A stretch of 64,000 nucleotides of DNA, taken from Candidatus Obscuribacterales bacterium. Its GTDB lineage: Bacteria; Cyanobacteriota; Vampirovibrionia; Obscuribacterales; Obscuribacteraceae. Positions 43,976 through 53,780 of this stretch are shown one piece after another (within the stretch, counting starts at the first letter, position 1; every line of letters begins with the position of its first letter). Made by a program: the position numbers and the translations under genes. The stretch covers positions 274,188-338,187 of the forward strand of contig JAGVLS010000018.1 in the NCBI GenBank assembly GCA_020054205.1. Direction: 5' to 3'. The notes below the pieces were generated by a model that was not told the origin of the DNA, did no database searches, and was given only the letters and a program-made list of their open reading frames with translations.

Positions 43976-46651
43976 ATGGCTCCTTATGATAATGTGAGCG
44001 AAAAACAGGAAAAGGATACATCAAAAGAAGATGATGTAATTTCATTATTGTCTCTTCTGCCGGCAGATAATGCTTCAGTGTCTCCTAGAGGGGATATACC
44101 TGAGCAAATTGCTATAAAAGACGAGATGGCAAACCGGGATGTGATAGTAGAAAATCTCACACCAGAGCAAAAACTAGAGCTGAAACAATACAGACTAGCT
44201 TTATCTCTTTCTAAAGATGATCAAGAAATAGAATCTTTAAAGGCTAAAATCAATGCCATTAGTCCAGAGCTGGCTCAAGTAAATGACAAGATTGAGGATA
44301 TTCTTAAGTCTCCTCTATTGGTAATGCTTGGTTCTAATAATGAACCTAACCAAAAAGAAAATCATAGCCTGTTTTTAGACGGCAAAAAACGAGCCATTCA
44401 ATGTCATGTACAACTGGCTAATAACGACTTGTCCGATTGGAAATTTTTTGAAATATCAGAGCATGATTTACTTCAAGATCTAAATCAAGATTGGTATTCT
44501 CCATATTCAGACCTAGTCAAATTTTTAGAGAAAAATTGGATAGGGCTTGAGTATAAAGACACAAATGAAGAGATGCCATCACCATTTATTTTTACAGATG
44601 AAGGTAAAAAAGAATATTTGCCAATTGATCTATCTTTAAATATAGAACAGCAATTATATCCTTTGCTAAATACTAGAATGAGTGAGATTGAACAAAAGTA
44701 CAATGTAAAATTTATGGGTGCGCATGAAGAACTTGCAAGAACCGAGCAAGCTTTAGGTAAAGGTCCAAGAATTACAGTATTTGAAACGCCAAGACATCCA
44801 AATTTATATGAATTGGCTAGCCTGGAAAAAGCATTAGAAAAATCAAAAACAACAATACCAGGTGAAAATGAAGATCCTTTAAAAATAGGATTTTTTGTCG
44901 GTAGAGATATCTATGCTGGTAGGTATTTTGGTGAGAATGAAACTATTGGATTTTATGATAGTCAGTGGGTTAAGGAACCAAATGATGCTCTGAAAGCAAA
45001 AGAACAAAAAAATAAATTGGAAATATATGCCTTGCATGAATTAGCTCATCACCATCAATATATGTTTTGGACTGATATGCATAATGATACTGCGCATGCT
45101 TCGGCAATGGGTTGGCAAAAATGCGCACCTATTAATGATTGGCTTTTAAGAGGAGAGAGTAATCAATATTTTCGTTTTAACGAGAGAGATGATCGATCAT
45201 CTTCCTGGACTTTTTGTAATAGCGAAGGTCAACCTGTTCCCAGTAATAAAAAGCTAGATGACCAAATAAGAACTGCGCAACCCGGATTTTATCTTTCTGA
45301 ACAAGTTGGAGATAACGGAGAAAGGATACTTTTATCCTATGAAGTGGCTGACCTTGCACTGGTTAAGCCTGTCAGTCATTATTTTGATAATCCATGTGAA
45401 ATGTTTGCTGAAGCAATGGCAGCATATAGATTTGGTGGTGAAAAAAGGGCAAAGCTAGCCATGAAAAGCCCAGCACTTTATGATTTAGTGGCTCGTGACG
45501 ATCAAATGGATATCAATCATCGTCATTCTCCACGCGGTAATCATCCAGCTGCTTTGCGAATGCCTAATGGACAAATAGTGGAATGGACAGAAGATAATGC
45601 CAATAATATAAATGCATATAATAAGGTAATACCAGCTTTAAGACATTACAATGAATGGTTTTTACATTTACCATCTGTTGTTTATTCTAACGATCCGTAT
45701 GAGAAAGAAGAAATTGCTACTTTTGATAGGGCTATTAAAGAAGCTGAAGAATTAGGTGGATATATAAAAGTATTTGAAGAAATTGAAGAACATGGTGATG
45801 ATTGGGGACTTACTAAATATTTAAATCAATCTATTGATGATTTAGATAGTCGGGCTCGAGAAGCAACCACGCTTACATGTGTTCATCGTGCTGCCCTTGA
45901 ATATACTTTTGGTGATAGAAAAAAAGCACAAGAATATTTACAGACTGCTATTGAATGTGATAGTGAAATAGAGGCTATAAAATTACAAGGTGAAAATATA
46001 GATGGTAATGTAATTGCTGATTTTGCTAAATTAAAAGGAATAAAAAGGATAACGCTAGTAGGTGTTTCTTTATCGGAAGAAATGGCTGAGCAAATTTCAA
46101 AATTTGAAAACTTAGAGACTGTTTCATTGCATGGATGCTCTATTGAAGCAAAAAACTTAAATGTATTATCTAATTCTAGAATTGCTAATTTAGGACTTAG
46201 TGGATGTAGTCTCGACAAAGAAAAATTAACAGAGCTGTTAAAAAATCTTCCCAATTTAAGGTCTTTAGATTTAAATGATCAACCAATGACTTCAGATACA
46301 ATCACGGCTTTACAAAGCTCATCTTCTCTAGATTTCATATGTTTGCCGGAGACAATAACTGATGAAGGGCTAAAAAATCTTTCTAACGCTAGTCATTTAG
46401 GAATCGTTCATATTGGCAATGCTAAGAATATAACAAATATTGGATTGGCTCAATTAGCAATGTTGCCAGAGTTGAGAACAGTGCATGTATTAAATAGTCA
46501 AATTACAGATGAAGGACTTGATGTGTTGCATCAGATGCCTAACCTTCAATCTTTGTGGATGTCTGGAGAAAAAATTTCAAAAAATAAAATTGATGAGATA
46601 ACACAAGCATTACCAAAACTAAAAATGGCAATTGACGGTATAGCAGAATAA
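43976..46651 (+). CDS. HExxH metallopeptidase-like domain fused to leucine-rich repeats
   Basis: 891 residues, hydrophilic, without signal peptide or membrane helix. Residues 1-330 are largely charged and unrecognised. HELAHHH at 354-360 is an HExxH zinc motif, and DNPCEMFAEAMAAYRFGG at about 471-488 supplies a downstream Glu, the spacing and style of the gluzincin third ligand as in anthrax-lethal-factor-like peptidases. A TPR-like helix pair lies near 625-655. From about 680 to the end, leucine-rich repeats recur (NLETVSLHGCSI, NLRSLDLNDQPM, ELRTVHVLNSQI, NLQSLWMSG). A peptidase that picks its target by LRR would fit an effector; none of this is proven. Confidence 0.72.
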   Translation: MAPYDNVSEKQEKDTSKEDDVISLLSLLPADNASVSPRGDIPEQIAIKDEMANRDVIVENLTPEQKLELKQYRLALSLSKDDQEIESLKAKINAISPELAQVNDKIEDILKSPLLVMLGSNNEPNQKENHSLFLDGKKRAIQCHVQLANNDLSDWKFFEISEHDLLQDLNQDWYSPYSDLVKFLEKNWIGLEYKDTNEEMPSPFIFTDEGKKEYLPIDLSLNIEQQLYPLLNTRMSEIEQKYNVKFMGAHEELARTEQALGKGPRITVFETPRHPNLYELASLEKALEKSKTTIPGENEDPLKIGFFVGRDIYAGRYFGENETIGFYDSQWVKEPNDALKAKEQKNKLEIYALHELAHHHQYMFWTDMHNDTAHASAMGWQKCAPINDWLLRGESNQYFRFNERDDRSSSWTFCNSEGQPVPSNKKLDDQIRTAQPGFYLSEQVGDNGERILLSYEVADLALVKPVSHYFDNPCEMFAEAMAAYRFGGEKRAKLAMKSPALYDLVARDDQMDINHRHSPRGNHPAALRMPNGQIVEWTEDNANNINAYNKVIPALRHYNEWFLHLPSVVYSNDPYEKEEIATFDRAIKEAEELGGYIKVFEEIEEHGDDWGLTKYLNQSIDDLDSRAREATTLTCVHRAALEYTFGDRKKAQEYLQTAIECDSEIEAIKLQGENIDGNVIADFAKLKGIKRITLVGVSLSEEMAEQISKFENLETVSLHGCSIEAKNLNVLSNSRIANLGLSGCSLDKEKLTELLKNLPNLRSLDLNDQPMTSDTITALQSSSSLDFICLPETITDEGLKNLSNASHLGIVHIGNAKNITNIGLAQLAMLPELRTVHVLNSQITDEGLDVLHQMPNLQSLWMSGEKISKNKIDEITQALPKLKMAIDGIAE

Positions 46652-47971
46652 TTAATTTACTAAAGTTCCACGTAATGCCCAAGGATTAGCTGATTCGATA
46701 GAGACATTGACGAGCTCGCCAATAAGGTCTTCTTTGCCTTCAAAATTAACTATTTTATTGCCTCTAGTGCGACCAGTCAGTCTTTCGGGGTTGCGACTGC
46801 TTTTGCCTTCTACCAATACTTCAATTGTTTTACCTAAAAGGCGTTTATTTAAACGATGTGATACTTCACTTACTGCTGTATTTAAAAAACGCAAGCGTTC
46901 ATATTTTTCAGGCTCGGGAATTTGTTCTTCCCAATTAGCTGATGGTGTATGTGGGCGTGGGGAATAAGCAGCTGTATTTACAGCATCAAAACAAATGTCT
47001 TGTACTAAATTGACAGTATTTAAAAATTCTTCTTCGGTTTCACCAGGAAAACCAACAATTAAATCGGAAGTAATAACAGCATCAGGGATTTTATTTCTAA
47101 TTTGTTCAACTAACTTCTTATAAAAATCAACAGTATATCCGCGTGCCATACGCCTTAGTGTACGATTGTCACCTGCTTGTATAGGAATATGGAAATATTC
47201 ACAAGCATTTTCAACATTAGCTACTGCCTCAATTATTTCTGGTTTTAAATCACGTGGATGTCCTGTTAGAAAACGCACGCGCTTTATTTCTTCAATTTTG
47301 CCAGCCTCTTCTAATAAATGTCCTAAATGCAAAGCAGGATTTAAGTCATGTCCGTAGGCAGTAACATTTTGTCCTAATAAAGTTATTTCTTTATAGCCAG
47401 CTTGTCCAAGTTCTTTCATTTCTTTTGTGATTTCTGTCACGGTACGGCTTTTTTCACGACCACGTACATATGGCACAATGCAATAAGTGCAGTTATAATC
47501 GCAGCCATATATTATTGTTACCCAGGCACTAATACTATTTTGACGAATTACAGGCACTTCTGGTAAATCTTCTGGTAATTCTTGAAATATTTCTACTACA
47601 GGAGCTTTAGTTGTTTTTGCTTGTTGTACAAGATCGGGTAGTCGATGTAGATTATGTGTGCCAAAAACAATATCGACTCCTGGTGATCTAGTAATTAAAC
47701 TTTCTCCAGCATCTTGAGCAACACAACCACCGACTGCAATAAGGCGACCTGGATATTTTTCTTTTAATTGGCGCCAACGTCCTAAATAACTATAGATTTT
47801 TTCTTCAGCACCAGCGCGAATAGCGCACGTATTTAGAATCATCAAATCTGCTAGTTGAATATCATCAGTTGTTTTATAGCCAATTTCATCTAATAGACCA
47901 AGCATATGTTCGGAGTCAGACTTATTCATCTGACAGCCAAAAGTTTCTATATAGACATTTTGCTGTTTCAA
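46652..47971 (-). CDS. miaB: tRNA methylthiotransferase MiaB
   Basis: Radical-SAM enzyme converting i6A37 to ms2i6A37 in tRNA. 439 residues: N-terminal UPF0004 domain with three Cys for one Fe-S cluster (TFGCQMN, LNTCAIRAGA, VGGCVAQ), radical-SAM CDYNCTYCIVPYVRGREKSR with the CxxxCxxC cluster, and a C-terminal TRAM domain. It starts with TTG at 47971, 1 nt after the stop of a small upstream gene, and has no ribosome site of its own, so it is probably translated by coupling. Its 3' end abuts the LRR-peptidase gene. Confidence 0.97.
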   Translation of the reverse strand: MKQQNVYIETFGCQMNKSDSEHMLGLLDEIGYKTTDDIQLADLMILNTCAIRAGAEEKIYSYLGRWRQLKEKYPGRLIAVGGCVAQDAGESLITRSPGVDIVFGTHNLHRLPDLVQQAKTTKAPVVEIFQELPEDLPEVPVIRQNSISAWVTIIYGCDYNCTYCIVPYVRGREKSRTVTEITKEMKELGQAGYKEITLLGQNVTAYGHDLNPALHLGHLLEEAGKIEEIKRVRFLTGHPRDLKPEIIEAVANVENACEYFHIPIQAGDNRTLRRMARGYTVDFYKKLVEQIRNKIPDAVITSDLIVGFPGETEEEFLNTVNLVQDICFDAVNTAAYSPRPHTPSANWEEQIPEPEKYERLRFLNTAVSEVSHRLNKRLLGKTIEVLVEGKSSRNPERLTGRTRGNKIVNFEGKEDLIGELVNVSIESANPWALRGTLVN

Positions 47972-47972
47972 T

Positions 47973-48176
47973 TTAGTTTTTAACTATATCCACGACTTCG
48001 TAGTCTTCTGCTTTTTCGTTAAAACATTCATAGGATTGCCTTACCCATTCAAGTCTTTCGCCATGCTCTTGGGGCAAATTTAACTCATTGGGTGTATTTA
48101 AATACTTAATGACTGGCTGACCGTCTAAGTCAGAGCCTATTTTTATTTTTAGTCTTTCTTCTTGTGTGGAAGCCAT
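47973..48176 (-). CDS. 67-residue protein coupled to miaB
   Basis: Small acidic protein, no membrane helix. It contains GQPVIKYLNTPNELNLP and a C-terminal DYEVVDIVKN. No family recognised. Its stop is one base before the miaB start, which implies that its translation carries ribosomes onto miaB; this context is the main reason to believe it is real. ATG start with a weak purine-rich site. Confidence 0.6.
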   Translation of the reverse strand: MASTQEERLKIKIGSDLDGQPVIKYLNTPNELNLPQEHGERLEWVRQSYECFNEKAEDYEVVDIVKN

Positions 48177-48359
48177 CTTTAGTTTCTTTCATCTATAGCG
48201 ATTCAGATAGTTGTTATAGGGTACACAATCTTTGCTTTGTTAGTATAAGAAATAACTTATGACATGATTTTCTCATTGGAAATTTTAGTTTTTATTTGGT
48301 CAAATACATGATGTTAGTTGATTCTAATTCTGTTACATTTAGTAAGTGATTACTGTGTT

Positions 48360-49490
48360 CTATTGATAACTTATTAAATAAGTCAACAAAATATCCTCAT
48401 CGAACATTTGGTAATTAACTTTCTTTAGTTTTATTGACTGGTCTAAAGCGATGGCGCTACTCAAATGAGTAGCGAGCATAGCTTTGCTATCAAGCAATAA
48501 TTTTGGTGCAACTAGCCAATGGATTTCATCGACGAGTTTGTGAAAAATTAAATTTGCGGCTAATTTGCCGCCGCCTTCACACAAAACAGAAGATATTTGT
48601 TTTTTACCAAGCCAATTAAAAACAGATGCTAAATCTAGTTTTGAATCTTTTTCTTCAACACCTATTATTTTTACGTGTTTTGGATAAGTAATTTTGTTTT
48701 TTGCTAAAGTGTTTTTGCTTGTAAATAAAACTACTTGTGCATGATCGTCTATAAGACGACAATGTCCATCAAGTTTTTTAAATATTTGCATACTTAAATC
48801 AATTTCTAAGCTTGGATCTAGGCTAATTCTAATTGGATGAATAATATTGTCCAATTCTTTTACGGTGAGGCTGGGATTGTCTATTATTACAGTTGATGGA
48901 CCAACTAAAATAGCATCATGTGTATTTCTTAGTTGTTGAACGAAGAGTCTGGCTGCTTGCCCTGTAATCCATTGACTTTTGCCATATCTATCTGCAATGC
49001 GACCATCTAGAGTAGTGGCCATTTTTAAAACTACCCATGGTTTGCCTGTCGTAATATACTTAATGAAACTACGATTTAAATAAAAACACTCATCTTCTAG
49101 TATGCCTACTTTTACTTCAAGCCCAGCTTCTTGTAATTTTTTTATGCCATTGCCAGCTACTTTTGGATTTGGATCTTTCATACCGATAATTACTTTTTTT
49201 ATACCAGAGGCAATTATTTTATCGGTACATGGGCCAGTACGCCCATGATGACAGCATGGTTCTAAATTGACATATAAAGTTTGACCTTTAGCTTTTGTGT
49301 TAGCTCTATCTAGTGCAATTACTTCTGCATGAGCATGACCAGCTTTTTGATGATAGCCTTGAGAAACAATTTCACCTGATTCATCGACAATAATAGATCC
49401 AACCATTGGATTTGGCTGAGTACGGCCTTGAGCTAATTGAGCTAGCTCAAGGCATTTTTGCATATGTTTTTTATCTGCGTCTAATTGCAT
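48360..49490 (-). CDS. ribD: riboflavin biosynthesis deaminase/reductase RibD
   Basis: Bifunctional enzyme of riboflavin synthesis: deaminates 2,5-diamino-6-ribosylamino-pyrimidinone phosphate, then reduces the ribose with NADPH. The N-terminal deaminase has GHAHAEVIAL and LEPCCHHGRTGPCT, the His and two Cys that bind zinc. The C-terminal reductase has VVLKMATTLDGRIAD and SVLCEGGGKLAANLI. The ATG at 49490 gives 376 residues; the frame also opens at a TTG (49508) inside the pfp gene. It follows pfp directly. Confidence 0.96.
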   Translation of the reverse strand: MQLDADKKHMQKCLELAQLAQGRTQPNPMVGSIIVDESGEIVSQGYHQKAGHAHAEVIALDRANTKAKGQTLYVNLEPCCHHGRTGPCTDKIIASGIKKVIIGMKDPNPKVAGNGIKKLQEAGLEVKVGILEDECFYLNRSFIKYITTGKPWVVLKMATTLDGRIADRYGKSQWITGQAARLFVQQLRNTHDAILVGPSTVIIDNPSLTVKELDNIIHPIRISLDPSLEIDLSMQIFKKLDGHCRLIDDHAQVVLFTSKNTLAKNKITYPKHVKIIGVEEKDSKLDLASVFNWLGKKQISSVLCEGGGKLAANLIFHKLVDEIHWLVAPKLLLDSKAMLATHLSSAIALDQSIKLKKVNYQMFDEDILLTYLISYQ

Positions 49491-49500
49491 TATTTCTATG

Positions 49501-50529
49501 TTAGCCAAAGAAAATGCTTGCTGTTTTATATAAATCCATATCTAAAGTTTTTAGTGTGCCAACACCTGCTTCAACCGGAACATCAACTATTTGATTGCCA
49601 TTTAAAGCGACCATGGTGCCAAATTTTTTCGTATGAACCAAATCAGTTGCTTTAACACCAAATCGAGTACCTAATACACGATCAAAAGCTGTTGGTGACC
49701 CACCTCTTTGGATATGTCCTAAAGTAGTAGATCTAGTTTCAAAACCAGTTTCTTTTTCAATTAACTTAGCTAATTGTTCACCGATTCCGCCAAGCTTTAC
49801 GTGCCCAAAAGCATCTAATTCTTTGTCTTTAAGTATTTCAGCTTCAGCAAGTTTGGCTCCTTCGGCAGCAACAATGATTGAGAATTTTTTGCCATTGGCA
49901 TGTCTGTTTTTTACTGCTTTAACTAATTCGCTTAAGTTTATTGGTTTTTCTGGAACACAAATAAAATCAGCACCACCAGCTATGCCACCATAACAAGCAA
50001 TCCAACCGGCATGTCGTCCCATTACTTCGCAGACTAATATTCGATCGTGTGATTCAGCAGTAGAATGTAGTCTATCAACGCATTCCATAACTATATTTAC
50101 TGCCGTGTCAAAACCAAAAGTAAAATCAGTGGCACTTAAATCGTTATCAATTGTTTTAGGTACACAGACTACATTTAGTTGATACTGAGTAAACATTTTG
50201 TGAGCTACCCCACATGTATCTTCGCCGCCAATTGCAATTAAAGCATCCAGATTATTTTGTTTCATGTTTTCCATGATTTTTTCTGGACCTTTGTCGACTT
50301 TAAAAGGGTTTGTTCTTGATGATTTGAGAATTGTGCCGCCTTTGTGCAAAATTCCCGATGTATTGTCTAAATTTAAAGGCATTACTTTATTTTCAATTGG
50401 ACCGCGCCAGCCTTCTAAAAAGCCTACTAATTCTGATTTGTAGTTTTTTATACTGTGCCGAACAACAGCTCTTATAACTGCATTTAAGCCGGGGCAATCG
50501 CCGCCGCCTGTTAACATGCCAATTCTCAT
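49501..50529 (-). CDS. 6-phosphofructokinase, probably pyrophosphate-dependent
   Basis: Phosphorylates fructose 6-phosphate in glycolysis. 342 residues of the PfkA fold. TGGGDCPGLNAVIRA, KSSRTNPF and VPKTIDNDLSATDFTFGFDTA are typical. Two positions that set the phosphoryl donor read GGEDT at 101-105 (Asp104, where ATP-dependent enzymes have Gly) and PKTIDND (Lys125, where ATP-dependent enzymes have Gly), both the pyrophosphate-type choice, as in Amycolatopsis PPi-PFK. Such enzymes work reversibly and save ATP. Next to ribD; sucC starts divergently 143 nt away. Confidence 0.94.
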   Translation of the reverse strand: MRIGMLTGGGDCPGLNAVIRAVVRHSIKNYKSELVGFLEGWRGPIENKVMPLNLDNTSGILHKGGTILKSSRTNPFKVDKGPEKIMENMKQNNLDALIAIGGEDTCGVAHKMFTQYQLNVVCVPKTIDNDLSATDFTFGFDTAVNIVMECVDRLHSTAESHDRILVCEVMGRHAGWIACYGGIAGGADFICVPEKPINLSELVKAVKNRHANGKKFSIIVAAEGAKLAEAEILKDKELDAFGHVKLGGIGEQLAKLIEKETGFETRSTTLGHIQRGGSPTAFDRVLGTRFGVKATDLVHTKKFGTMVALNGNQIVDVPVEAGVGTLKTLDMDLYKTASIFFG

Positions 50530-50671
50530 ATCCTTTATTGCCTCATTATTTTTAAAGTCGCCAAGTATACATTATTTGGAAGAAAAGCTGATCATAAGCT
50601 GTAAAATCCAAAAACAGTTTAAAATGCAAATGGTTACTTCACATATTGAAAGCGATGGAGCGGAAACAAAT

Positions 50672-51787
50672 ATGAACCTGTACGAATGGGAAGCCAAGCG
50701 AATTTTTGCTGATTGGGGAATTAGTGTTCCACAATCAATTAGGATTACAAGGGAAGAAGAATTAAGTAAAGTCAATTTTGATTTTCCCTTAACCATAAAG
50801 TGTCAGGTTTTGTCTGGTGGGCGTGGTAAAGCTGGCGGCATTCAATTTGCAAAAGATTTGAAAGAAGCACAAAGTCTTGTTGGCAAGCTAATGGCTATGA
50901 CTATTGGCGGTTCCAAAACTGAAAGTCTTCTTATCGAACCAAAAGTAGCAATTAAGCATGAAATGTATTTGTCAGTAACAATGGATAGAGCACGTGGTTG
51001 CCCTGTTTATATTGCTGCTAAAGAAGGTGGTATAGAAATTGAATCCAATAAGTCTATTATCACCGAACCAATTCCTTATCCGTTTCAACCTTATGTAGCT
51101 CGCAATTTGGCAAAAAAAATGGGTTTAAGCGGAGCGCTATTAAATAAAGTTGCTAGTATTGCTGAGCGTTTGTATAAGCTATTTGATCAATTAGATTTAG
51201 ATTTAGCTGAGATAAATCCGCTTGTAATTACACAAAGTGATGAAGTTATTGCTCTTGATGGCAAAATCATTGTCAATGACGATGCTTTAGGCAGACAAAA
51301 AATGTTTGATGGTTGGCAAGAAAAACATATGGCTGATTTGCCAGAGCGTGAACGCAAAGCTAAAAAACAAGGACTAAACCTTGTTGAATTGGATGGAAAT
51401 ATCGGCATTATTTGCAATGGTGCTGGACTGACTATGGCTACTATGGATATGGTGAAAAATTTTGGTGGCAACCCAGGTAATTTCTTGGATGCTGGCGGTG
51501 GTTCTGACCAAGAAAAAACGTTGGCAGCAATTGAGCTTGTAAATGAAAACCCAAATGTAAAAGTAATATTGCTTAATATTTTAGGTGGAATTACAGCTTG
51601 CGATGAAGTTGCTCACGCTTTAGTTGAATTTATGAAAAAGAATCCAAAGCGCAGTATGGTGGTTCGCTTAAGAGGCAATAATCAGGATAAAGCAGAAAAA
51701 ATGCTAGCTGATTCTGGTTTGAAATTATTTCCAGATCTGGAAAATGCTGTAAAAGAAGCAGTTAGCAAATCAAAAGTAGCAGTCTAG
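50672..51787 (+). CDS. sucC: succinyl-CoA synthetase beta subunit
   Basis: TCA-cycle enzyme interconverting succinyl-CoA and succinate with ATP or GTP. I start it at the ATG at 50672, giving [17 protein letters not shown], the normal SucC start (371 residues); the frame is open further upstream but without family similarity. ATP-grasp segments [20 protein letters not shown], and [11 protein letters not shown] at the phosphohistidine site, are intact. sucD follows after 23 nt. With the B12 mutase subunit it may also link propionate to succinate. Confidence 0.97.
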   Translation: MNLYEWEAKRIFADWGISVPQSIRITREEELSKVNFDFPLTIKCQVLSGGRGKAGGIQFAKDLKEAQSLVGKLMAMTIGGSKTESLLIEPKVAIKHEMYLSVTMDRARGCPVYIAAKEGGIEIESNKSIITEPIPYPFQPYVARNLAKKMGLSGALLNKVASIAERLYKLFDQLDLDLAEINPLVITQSDEVIALDGKIIVNDDALGRQKMFDGWQEKHMADLPERERKAKKQGLNLVELDGNIGIICNGAGLTMATMDMVKNFGGNPGNFLDAGGGSDQEKTLAAIELVNENPNVKVILLNILGGITACDEVAHALVEFMKKNPKRSMVVRLRGNNQDKAEKMLADSGLKLFPDLENAVKEAVSKSKVAV

Positions 51788-51810
51788 AATTTTCACGGAG
51801 AATACAAAAA

Positions 51811-52698
51811 GTGATTTTCGTAAACAAAAATACAAAAGTACTTGTCCAAGGTGCCACCGGAAAAATGGGTGCGGCACATACAAAAAGAATGATTGCCTAT
51901 GGCACACAAGTGGTGGGCGGTGTTACACCTGGCAAAGGTGGAACTTTAGTGCCTGATACTAAAATAAAAGTATATGACACTGTCAAAGAAGCAAAAGATG
52001 CAACTGGTGCAACTTGCTCAGTTTTATTTGTTCCACCTTATTTAGCCTTGGATGCTGGTGTGGAGGCAATAGAGGCTGGTATTAGTTTGTTAGTTGTTAT
52101 AACTGAAGGTATACCGCCACAAGATACAGCCAAATTAGTTTCTTATGCACGCCTTAAAGGCATACGCATGATTGGGCCAAATTGCCCTGGAGTTATTACG
52201 CCAGGTGAAACGTTGCTTGGAATATTGCCAGGAATGATTTTTAAACCAGGTCCTGTTGGTATGGTAAGTAGAAGTGGAACACTTACTTATGAAATAGCAT
52301 TGGCATTAACAGATGCTGATCAAGGACAATCTACATGTGTAGGTATTGGTGGAGATCCTGTAAAAGGCATGGAATATCCAGAAGTTTTAACAGCGTTCAA
52401 TAATGATAATGATACTGAAGTTATTGTTTTGATTGGCGAAATTGGTGGTAATGCAGAAGAAGAAGCTGCTCAATTTGTCAAACAAAATGTAAACAAACCA
52501 GTAGTTGCATATATTGCTGGTCAAACTGCTCCACCTGGAAAAAGAATGGGACATGCTGGTGCTATTATTTCTGGTGGTAAAGGTACAGCTGAGTCAAAAA
52601 TGCAAGCTATGAGAGAAGCAGGTATTGAAGTTGCACTTACTCCTTCTGAAGTAGCTGAAAAGGTAAAAAAATTACGGACTCAGCTAGTAAAAAAATAA
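51811..52698 (+). CDS. sucD: succinyl-CoA synthetase alpha subunit
   Basis: Partner of SucC, carrying CoA binding and the phosphorylated His. 295 residues. [18 protein letters not shown] is the CoA Rossmann motif, [13 protein letters not shown] the conserved middle, and [21 protein letters not shown] contains the catalytic His. GTG start at 51811 with GGAG 10 nt upstream. Confidence 0.98.
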   Translation: MIFVNKNTKVLVQGATGKMGAAHTKRMIAYGTQVVGGVTPGKGGTLVPDTKIKVYDTVKEAKDATGATCSVLFVPPYLALDAGVEAIEAGISLLVVITEGIPPQDTAKLVSYARLKGIRMIGPNCPGVITPGETLLGILPGMIFKPGPVGMVSRSGTLTYEIALALTDADQGQSTCVGIGGDPVKGMEYPEVLTAFNNDNDTEVIVLIGEIGGNAEEEAAQFVKQNVNKPVVAYIAGQTAPPGKRMGHAGAIISGGKGTAESKMQAMREAGIEVALTPSEVAEKVKKLRTQLVKK

Positions 52699-52844
52699 AA
52701 TTTGCACAAGAGATTTATTCTTGATAACTATAAATAACTCGCTTGTTTAGCACATTTGAGTTAGACTGGTTATGGGAGCTTATACTTACTAATTATATTA
52801 ATGCCAAAGTATGAAAAGTCAAAGACTAAATCAGGAGTTAATTT

Positions 52845-53774
52845 ATGAGCCAAGACCTCTCTTGGGCTAAATCAATCCCAGCAAAAAAACGGGCTTTAAT
52901 ATTACCAGGTGGTGGTGGTCGCGGTGCCTATCAAGTTGGTGTTGCTAAAGCAATGCAAGAAGTAGGCCTTGAATTTGAAATGGCTTTTGGTACATCAATT
53001 GGAGCTTTAAATGCTGCTTTGATAGCTCAAGGTGGTATCAAACGTTTGGAAGAACTTTGGTGTTCAATTAAACCTTGGGATATTTTCAAACTACCTTCTG
53101 CTTCTCAAATAGGTAGGATATTTTTAGGTAGAAAGCTTGGTTTATTGGATAATTCTCCGTTAGAGCAAGTAATGCTTCGAGAAGCTGATTTGCAAAAATT
53201 AAAAGCTAGCAAAACTAAAGTTGGACTAATTACGACTGATTTATGTTGTCTTGAAACTCGTTTGATAATGACAGATAGCATTATGTCGACAAGTGAATTG
53301 ATAGACGTTTTAATGGCTACATCTGCTCTTCCTATTGCTTTCCCGCCTCGACAAATTCATGGTTCTGGTCTATGGGTGGATGGTGGGCTAGTAAGAAATA
53401 CGCCTATGCAAGCGGCTATAGATATGGGTGCAGAAGAAATATTTATGGTTTTATTGCATCCAGAAACTGTAAATGTATGCCCAACAAATATGTGGCAATT
53501 AATTGCCAGATGTTTAGACATAGTACTTGATGCATCTGCTCGCAAAGAATTAGAACTAGCGCAACTTTATAATCGTTTGATTGCTGAAGGGGCTCAAGAG
53601 GCAGTTGGAATGCGCAGTGTGCGCATTGAAGTCATACAGCCGAGAAAACCAGTTAATACAACTTTGTTGGAAATTGATCCTGATAGATCAAAACGATTAA
53701 TTCAACAAGGTTATGAGGATGCAATGGATCATCTCATGCGCCTTTATCAAAAAACTGAAGCTAAAGCATCTTGA
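52845..53774 (+). CDS. patatin-like phospholipase (RssA type)
   Basis: Acyl hydrolase with a Ser-Asp dyad. 309 residues: oxyanion loop PGGGGRGAYQVG, nucleophile elbow FGTSIGALNAAL (Ser of GxSxG), and VDGGLVRNTP with the Asp. No signal peptide, so probably cytoplasmic or associated with the inner membrane. AGGAG 8 nt before the ATG. A GT-C membrane glycosyltransferase gene follows 6 nt later, so the pair may act on lipids or lipid-linked sugars. Natural substrate unknown. Confidence 0.92.
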   Translation: MSQDLSWAKSIPAKKRALILPGGGGRGAYQVGVAKAMQEVGLEFEMAFGTSIGALNAALIAQGGIKRLEELWCSIKPWDIFKLPSASQIGRIFLGRKLGLLDNSPLEQVMLREADLQKLKASKTKVGLITTDLCCLETRLIMTDSIMSTSELIDVLMATSALPIAFPPRQIHGSGLWVDGGLVRNTPMQAAIDMGAEEIFMVLLHPETVNVCPTNMWQLIARCLDIVLDASARKELELAQLYNRLIAEGAQEAVGMRSVRIEVIQPRKPVNTTLLEIDPDRSKRLIQQGYEDAMDHLMRLYQKTEAKAS

Positions 53775-53780
53775 TAGTCA

